From positions 20,265,447 to 20,329,446 of the forward strand of contig BSWB01000005.1 of assembly GCA_033239125.1 (NCBI GenBank): 64,000 nt of DNA, given 5' to 3'. Below, one piece after another: positions 58,791-64,000 of this stretch (position 1 is the stretch's first letter; every line of letters begins with the position of its first letter). A program made the position numbers and the translations under genes. Under the pieces are notes generated by a model. It was not told where the DNA came from and did no database searches. It worked only from the letters and a program-made list of their open reading frames with translations. This DNA comes from Fagopyrum homotropicum. Taxonomy: Eukaryota > Streptophyta > Magnoliopsida > Caryophyllales > Polygonaceae.

Positions 58791-60271
58791 TGATGAGAAT
58801 GGACATTTTTTTGCTTTAGAGGTTCTACTTGATCTGTTGGGGGAGATCCAACAAAATCAAGCAGACGAGGATCCGAGATAGGATGTCTCGTGGCGAGGCC
58901 CCATAGTTCTCCATAGGAGCAGATGGAGTGATGAGACGCCGCGAGCGCCTCTGTGTACCCGTTCATACGAAGTTGAGATAGAGGATTTTACAAGAGGCTC
59001 ACTCCACACCTTACTCAGTGCACCAGGTGCAAGTAAGATGTATCAAGATGTGAGATGTTCATGTTGGTGGGTACAGTTGAAACCCGATGTGACCAGATTT
59101 GTGGCACAGTGTTCGACCTTTCAACAAGTCAAGATAGAGCATTGTAGACTTGAAAGAGAGCTTCATCCACTGCTAGGGCCACAGTGGACGTGGGAGGATA
59201 TCTTCATGGACTTTGTGACGGGATTGAGGCCGAGTAGGAGCTTTGATGCCATCTGAGTTGTTGTTGATAGGCTGACAAAGACTACACGTTTTACCCTATT
59301 TGGGAAATATGGCCAGTGAGCTTTTTGACTGAGGAGTTCACTAGGCAGATAGTGAGGCTCCATGGTGTACCGAGGACGATCATCTCAAATCGAGATGGGC
59401 AATTTACCTCGACATTTTGGTAGTAGGTTCAAACTGCCTTGGGGTCTAGTTTGATGACTGCATTTCATCCTCAGACAGATGGTCAATCAGAGAGGATTAT
59501 TCAGACTTTTGAGGATATGTAGAGAGCTTACATGCTAAATTGGGGGCAGGTGTGGTCAAATCACCTCCCATAGGTTGAGTTTTCATACAACAATAGTTGG
59601 CATGCATCGATTGGGATGACTCTATATGAGGCACTGTATGGGCAGAGGTGTCGTACACTGATATGTTGAGATGAGCCTAGTAATGTTAGTGGTATAGTAC
59701 CTAAGTAGATTCATGATGATATTGCCCGAGTTGCACTGATCAGAGAGCGGATGCTAGCTGCATAGAGTCGCTAGAAGTCATATACAAACAAGAGGCGTCG
59801 ACTTCTAGAGTTCAGGGTTGAAGCTCATGTTTGGATGAGAGTATCACCGAGGAGTGGTGTTAGATGTTTTGGCATTAAGGGGAAGTTGAGCACCCGATAT
59901 GTCGGACCTTTTGATATTCAGGATTGAGTTGGGAGAACAACATACAAACTTGCTTTCCCCCGAGGTTAGAGAGTGTTCACCTTGTGTTTCACATGTCTCG
60001 GCTGAGGGAGTACATACCAGATTCGAGACACATCATCGGCTATGATGACTTAGTGGTTGAGCCGGACCACACATTTGTTGAGCATCCAATAGCAGCCATA
60101 GAGCGAGGTGTTAGACGCCTACATTCGAAGAACATTCCTATGTTGAAGATACAATGGTCGAGACGAGGACCAAATGAGACCACATGGGAGATAGAGGATA
60201 GTATCCAGAGGAACTATCCAGAGTTTTTTGCCGAGATGGATGCACCTGTAGGATCGACGAGTAGATTTTAG
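58791..60271 (+). pseudogene. int: C2 integrase and chromodomain
   Basis: Zinc region near 58990-59130, core with FMDFVTGLRPSRSFDAI (first Asp kept), IISNRDGQFTS (second Asp changed to Asn, codon 59388-59390), FHPQTDGQSERIIQTFE (Glu kept). Many TAG codons follow. The C-terminal open stretch 59924-60271 contains FHMSRLREYIPDSRHII, VVEPDHTFVEHPIAAIE and an uninterrupted chromodomain core (LKIQWSRRGPNETTWEIED, NYPEFFAEM). So the chromodomain survives better than the catalytic parts, probably by chance. Confidence 0.85.
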
Positions 60272-60739
60272 TGCTATCTTGGTGAGTTATGTGTTTATGT
60301 GTTTTAATATGTTTTCGTGCTAGCTGTGATATGTATCATCTTGATAGATCTTGTTTTGCTAGCGCGAGTTGTGATTATAGCTGGAGATGGTTCTTCCTTC
60401 ATGCTATCGAGATAGGGTTATAGTTTAGCTAGCGATGGTTATTCCTCCATGCTATTGTGTTATGGATATAGTTTTCCTTCATGCCCTTGTGATGTGGTTA
60501 TGAGTGGGCTAGAGATGGTTTTCCTCTATGTCGTTCGGTAGTATTTGTGATTATGTTGTTGGAGTAGATGATTCATCCATGCTTGTGTTTTGAGGTTATA
60601 GAGTTTATAGGTTGATACTTTATGAACGGAGATGTGATACCTCCAATAGAAAGAGTGTTTATACCTCGGCATATGGGTCCGAGAGGATTTGGGAATCTTT
60701 CAAGTTTCAGGATGAAACTTGTTGTTAGGGGGGATATGA
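60272..60739 (+). other. C2 3' noncoding region
   Basis: Contains degenerate repeats of a unit like 'GATGGTT-TTCCTCCATGCTAT-GTGATATGGTTATAG' (60385-60600), then TTTCAGGATGAAACTTGTTGTTAGGGGGG, the chromovirus 3' signature and polypurine tract. No coding signal. Confidence 0.6.
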
Positions 60740-61205
60740 TGTAATACCCTTAGTCTTTAAGAACCCCGCCCATGTTCCTGGGCTTGGCCGTAGGCGTGGT
60801 GCCGCCCTCGCGGTTCTAGTGATCCGCCCCTGCGGTTTTGTAGGGTGGGTGCCGTATTTTTAGCCATCTTGCCTTTTCCTTTCTTCCTCTATAAGGTTCA
60901 TCTTATATCTCTTGTGAGAGGGTTGCTCCAGACTTCATCTTCTTTCTCTCCTCACGTTCTTCCTTTCTTCATCTTCTTTCCTTGGTTTATTCTTTGATCA
61001 TCTTCAAGTGTTAGCTTTTGGAAGTGATTTTGATGATGATATTAAGGATGATTTTATGCTGTGTTGAGGTTGTGTAGCTGTTGTTGTGGGTTGCCTTTCC
61101 CTTGCCAGATTCTGGAGTGGTGAGTTCCTTCTTCTTCCTTCCTCTTCTCTTCTTTAGGTTGGAATTCCCACAAGTTGATCTTGTGTACGTTTTCCTGGAT
61201 AAATG

Positions 61206-61281
<76 letters not shown>

Positions 61282-62116
61282 ATGCGTATATTGCTGGTTG
61301 CCTTTGGCACCAGAAGAAGAGAAGAGATCGAACGAAGGATCGAAGAGAAGCTAGAAATCGCCTTTTGCAGTGTTGGTTGCCCCCGCGCCCTATCAGCGCC
61401 GCCCCCGCGGCTGAGTTGTGTCACCGCTCCTGCAGTTGTGAGTCACCACGATCGTGGCTTGTCAGCGCTCCTACGTCTTTCCATTTATGCAGGTGCGTCT
61501 TTGTCCAGGACATACCAAGTGTGGTATGTGTCTTCTTTCCTTATTGCTTTAGCTAGAGTGTGAGGTTGTGATAGTGTTGTTTATGTTGAGTTTGATGATG
61601 TGTTTGCTGAAGTAATGCTTTAGGTATTTGTGATTTATGATGAGTTATCGAGGTTTAGTTATGGGTTGGGATCTGGTATGATCTTGGGGTGTAGGAGGTG
61701 GAATCTCCTAGCCTTTGATAGAGTTTGATGTTATTTGTCTTGCTGATGCAGGCACTGATCGTTTCCTCGAGGGAAAACTGTGATAGGTAAGTTTGACAAG
61801 TAAGTCCCTCGGGCTTACTTAGCTAGCGTTTATGAGTTTGAGTGATTGTGATAGTGGTGTGTGTGCATATGAATGTTGCATTAATAACCTAAACCGGACT
61901 AGGACGACCATATATATATTAGTTGGCCCAAGTGCATTATAATTGGGTCGTGACAACTTGCCTAAAGCTCGCCGAGAGTGTGGGGGTTCTCTGTGCCAAG
62001 TCCATCTGGAGGGGAGGCTTGGTCCCCTATTCCAAACGTGCGTGGTTAAAGGTGATAGAGGCGAGGTTTTGGGTGTTCCTCGTGTAATTAAATAAGTTGA
62101 ATTAGTAATGATATAG
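60740..62116 (+). repeat. C2 3' LTR, interrupted by A5
   Basis: TGTAATACCC to the insertion point of A5 at 62117, 1377 bases. GC-rich words at 60765-60850 and 61380-61440; two hairpins shared with L0 and C1 at 61798-61820 and 62054-62085. Contains a compound microsatellite. The LTR 3' end is not in the window. Confidence 0.85.
61206..61279. repeat. Compound (TA)n(TG)n microsatellite
   Basis: A run of TA dinucleotides (about 61206-61229) passes directly into TG dinucleotides (about 61230-61279). The open frames over it are poly-Ile/Tyr/Cys-Val artefacts. Confidence 0.9.
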
Positions 62117-64000
62117 TGATATCATCTATTATAGTCTATGTTTTGGGACTAGTTTAGACGTTTTATTTTCATAAATTTGCATGTATAATTGTACATTCTA
62201 CATGTTATATTGTTGTTTTATCCACCTTTGCGGGAATCGAGGTCTACACCTAGTTTCTTTGTAAATATATGTAGGTAAAATAGAACGTTTTGGACTAAAA
62301 AGGAGCTAAGGGAGATAAGGAGACATTGGAGCTACATTTACGGATACTCGGGAAGGCTCAGGAAGCATTGAAATGGATTAGAGATTTGATTTTGGACCAG
62401 ATTTGAGAGATTTCACATTCAGTTGAGATTCACCTCGGTCAGCTACAGTACCACCTAGACCGAGGTGATCTTGAGGAGCGCCCCGACCGAGGCAGACACC
62501 ATGTCGCCGGCGAGATCATATTTTTGGCTGAGATCTTTTATTTTTGGAAGGAAGATATCTTATATTTTTGGGCTGGATTTCTGGTAGGAAGATAAGATAT
62601 TCAGCTGATTTATTTGGATATATTTTATAGGAAATTGTCTTTTAAGATATTTTATCTTTGGAAGATACTTCTCCTATATAAAGGGTTGGATTTTAAACAA
62701 TTCACCCATCTTCGGATAATCTACGGATCACCTATTATCCTGCAGTTGGCAGATTATTACTCTCCGGAGTTAAAGGAAATTTGAAGGAAGAGTTCAAGGA
62801 AGGAAGGAATCCTTGTTGGAAGTTAGCTTTTGAAGGAGTTTGTAAGATATTCTTAGGCTACTTTTGGTTTGTCGTCTTTGTTGGTTTGTGACTCTTGAAA
62901 CACTGATTAGTCACTTGTTTGATTCAGTTATTGAAGCCTTTTTATTAAAATCTTCTTGTTCGATTATTGAATCCTTCCTTATAAATTTGATTATTGTTAT
63001 CATGATGATTGTTGGCTGAGTTTCTTATGCGATTCTAGGGTGATTAGCTGAAAGTTGTGGGAAAGACGATGATAGAATGATCTTAATCCCAGTCGGATCC
63101 TGAAAGCTTGAGCCTTTTACTTAACTGATGAACACCTCGCTCAGTCGATGAACATCTCGGCCGGGGTGAAATTTGGCTGAACGAGGTGAACGTTTTCGTG
63201 ATCCTTTTCTGAGTTAAGATCCAGTTTGCCAAACCCTATCCTTGTTATTCCTTTTCTGGTTCAATGAAAGTTAAGGATGAGACTTACCTGGTGATTCCTT
63301 TGCTTGTTTACCCGGTAAAGGTTGATTCTATTCCCTTGGGCGGTGTGTTGGTTTGAGGTTATAGTTCTTTTCCTTAGTTCCTTGAGACTTACCCGATAAT
63401 AGGAATTACGGTTTAGGATAGTGAGTAGTGAGACTTACCCGGTGATCTATTCCCACCTTAGAAACACCTTCCCTTGCAAAAATTTCAGCTTTGTCCGCTT
63501 ATCTTTAGAAATATTGAGTTAGAACCACAACTGGATGCTTTAATCTTTAGAATCCGCATTTCCCTTATTTGACTTATATCATCTTTGATTGTTTTGATTG
63601 CTTTTGGTTAATTGCATTATTTGACAACCGATTCTGTGTTTGGTTTCACCTTAAGTCCCTTGAGACTTACCCGATAATAGGAATTACGGTTTAGGATAGT
63701 GAGTAGTGAGACTTACCCGGTGATCTATTCCCACCTTAGAAACACCTTCCCTTGCAAAAATCTCAGCTTTGTCCGCTTATCTTTAGAAATATTGAGTTAG
63801 AACCACAACTGGATGCTTTAATCTTTAGAATCCGCATTTCCCTTATTTGACTTATATCATCTTTGATTGTTTTGATTGCTTTTGGTTAATTGCATTATTT
63901 GACAACCGATTCTGTGTTTGGTTTCACCTTAAGTCCCTGTGATCGACCCCTGGAATTTTTGCTTTTATTACAATTGACCCGTACACTACAGGATAATAGG
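62117..64000 (+). repeat. A5: Athila-type LTR (A1 family), runs off the window
   Basis: Starts TGATATCATCTATTATAGTC and follows the A1 LTR: palindrome half-sites at 62430-62500, TATATAAAGGG near 62675, words at 63130-63190, GAGACTTACC copies, terminal hairpin at 63976. It lacks about 110 bases relative to A1 near 63306 and has a 278-base tandem duplication (63382-63659, 63660-63937) with one mismatch seen. Preceded by TATAG in the C2 LTR; the right end and duplicate are outside. Confidence 0.9.

Larger units (their letters stand above)
57351..62116 (+). mobile_element. C2: gutted chromovirus
   Basis: Starts TGTAATATCC at 57351 and has a second LTR TGTAATACCC from 60740, a polypurine tract (GTTAGGGGGGATATGA, ending 60739), pol fragments and a chromodomain. 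Gag, protease and most of RT are deleted. The right LTR is interrupted by A5. Related to C1 in protein and layout, but the LTR sequence is largely different. Confidence 0.88.

Noticed and set aside
61203..61563. Open frames of 111-117 codons
   Set aside because: Poly-Ile/Tyr and poly-Cys/Val are artefacts of the TA/TG microsatellite.

Overview
This window is plant nuclear heterochromatin made almost entirely of nested LTR retrotransposons. I see no host gene, rRNA, tRNA or CRISPR array. The flowering-plant assignment rests on Athila-type Ty3/gypsy elements primed by tRNA-Asp, Tekay/Del-like chromoviruses primed by initiator tRNA-Met, a Ty1/copia remnant, and damage that looks like deamination of methylated CAG sites. 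The species cannot be read from the sequence. Labels are my own: C = chromovirus, A = Athila-type, S = solo LTR, K = copia, L = isolated LTR piece.

Layout. 1-2122: 3' part of a chromovirus LTR (L0). 2123-3390: unassigned. 3391-3792: start of a chromovirus-type LTR (L1). 3793-5629: solo Athila LTR (S), target duplication CCTAC. 5635-8022 and 19228-20144: badly decayed chromovirus C0, split by A1 (8023-19227). C1 (chromovirus, 20145 to about 53884) lies in the 3' LTR of C0. C1 was hit twice: by A2 (23821-30499, duplication GTTCA) and by A3 (33844-52274, minus strand, duplication GCATC/ACATC). A3 was in turn hit by A4 (40571-51807, duplication CAACT). The nest is therefore four deep: C0 > C1 > A3 > A4. 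53885-55102 is a truncated Athila LTR on the minus strand (R). 55103-57350 holds a copia remnant on the minus strand (K). 57351-62116 is a gutted chromovirus (C2), whose 3' LTR is split by a last Athila LTR (A5) that runs off the window at 64000.

Coding capacity. No element is complete. A4 is closest, with gag, protease, RT, RNase H and integrase, but has several stops and three frame breaks. A1 lacks RT and most of RNase H, and has lost integrase catalytic residues, but keeps the ATHILA ORF-1 gene. A3 keeps only gag and ORF-1. A2 is a short derivative with almost identical LTRs and one open reading frame of about 358 codons: it joins a gag N-terminus to an integrase scrap and appears intact. 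C1 keeps all pol domains and its chromodomain, with many stops. Such copies could only move using proteins from relatives elsewhere.

Most notable pattern. Each element family carries its own short GC-rich palindrome, repeated many times in the LTR and internal region: ACCTCGACCGAGGT in A1/A5, ATCGGCCGAT or ATCGTCCGAT in A2/S, CCACGGCCGTGG in A4/R, and CCGCAGGGGCGG-like in A3, C1 and C2. In LTRs that otherwise align, the clusters occupy matching places (before the TATA box and about 0.5 kb after it) but the word differs, as if searched and replaced. In A1 a cluster also precedes a second, internal TATA box ahead of ORF-1. By contrast, a four-copy array of GAGACYTACCCGGTRA with near-fixed spacing and a hairpin close to the LTR 3' end are shared across the Athila families. 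I suggest these words are family-specific binding or identity tags; that is inference.
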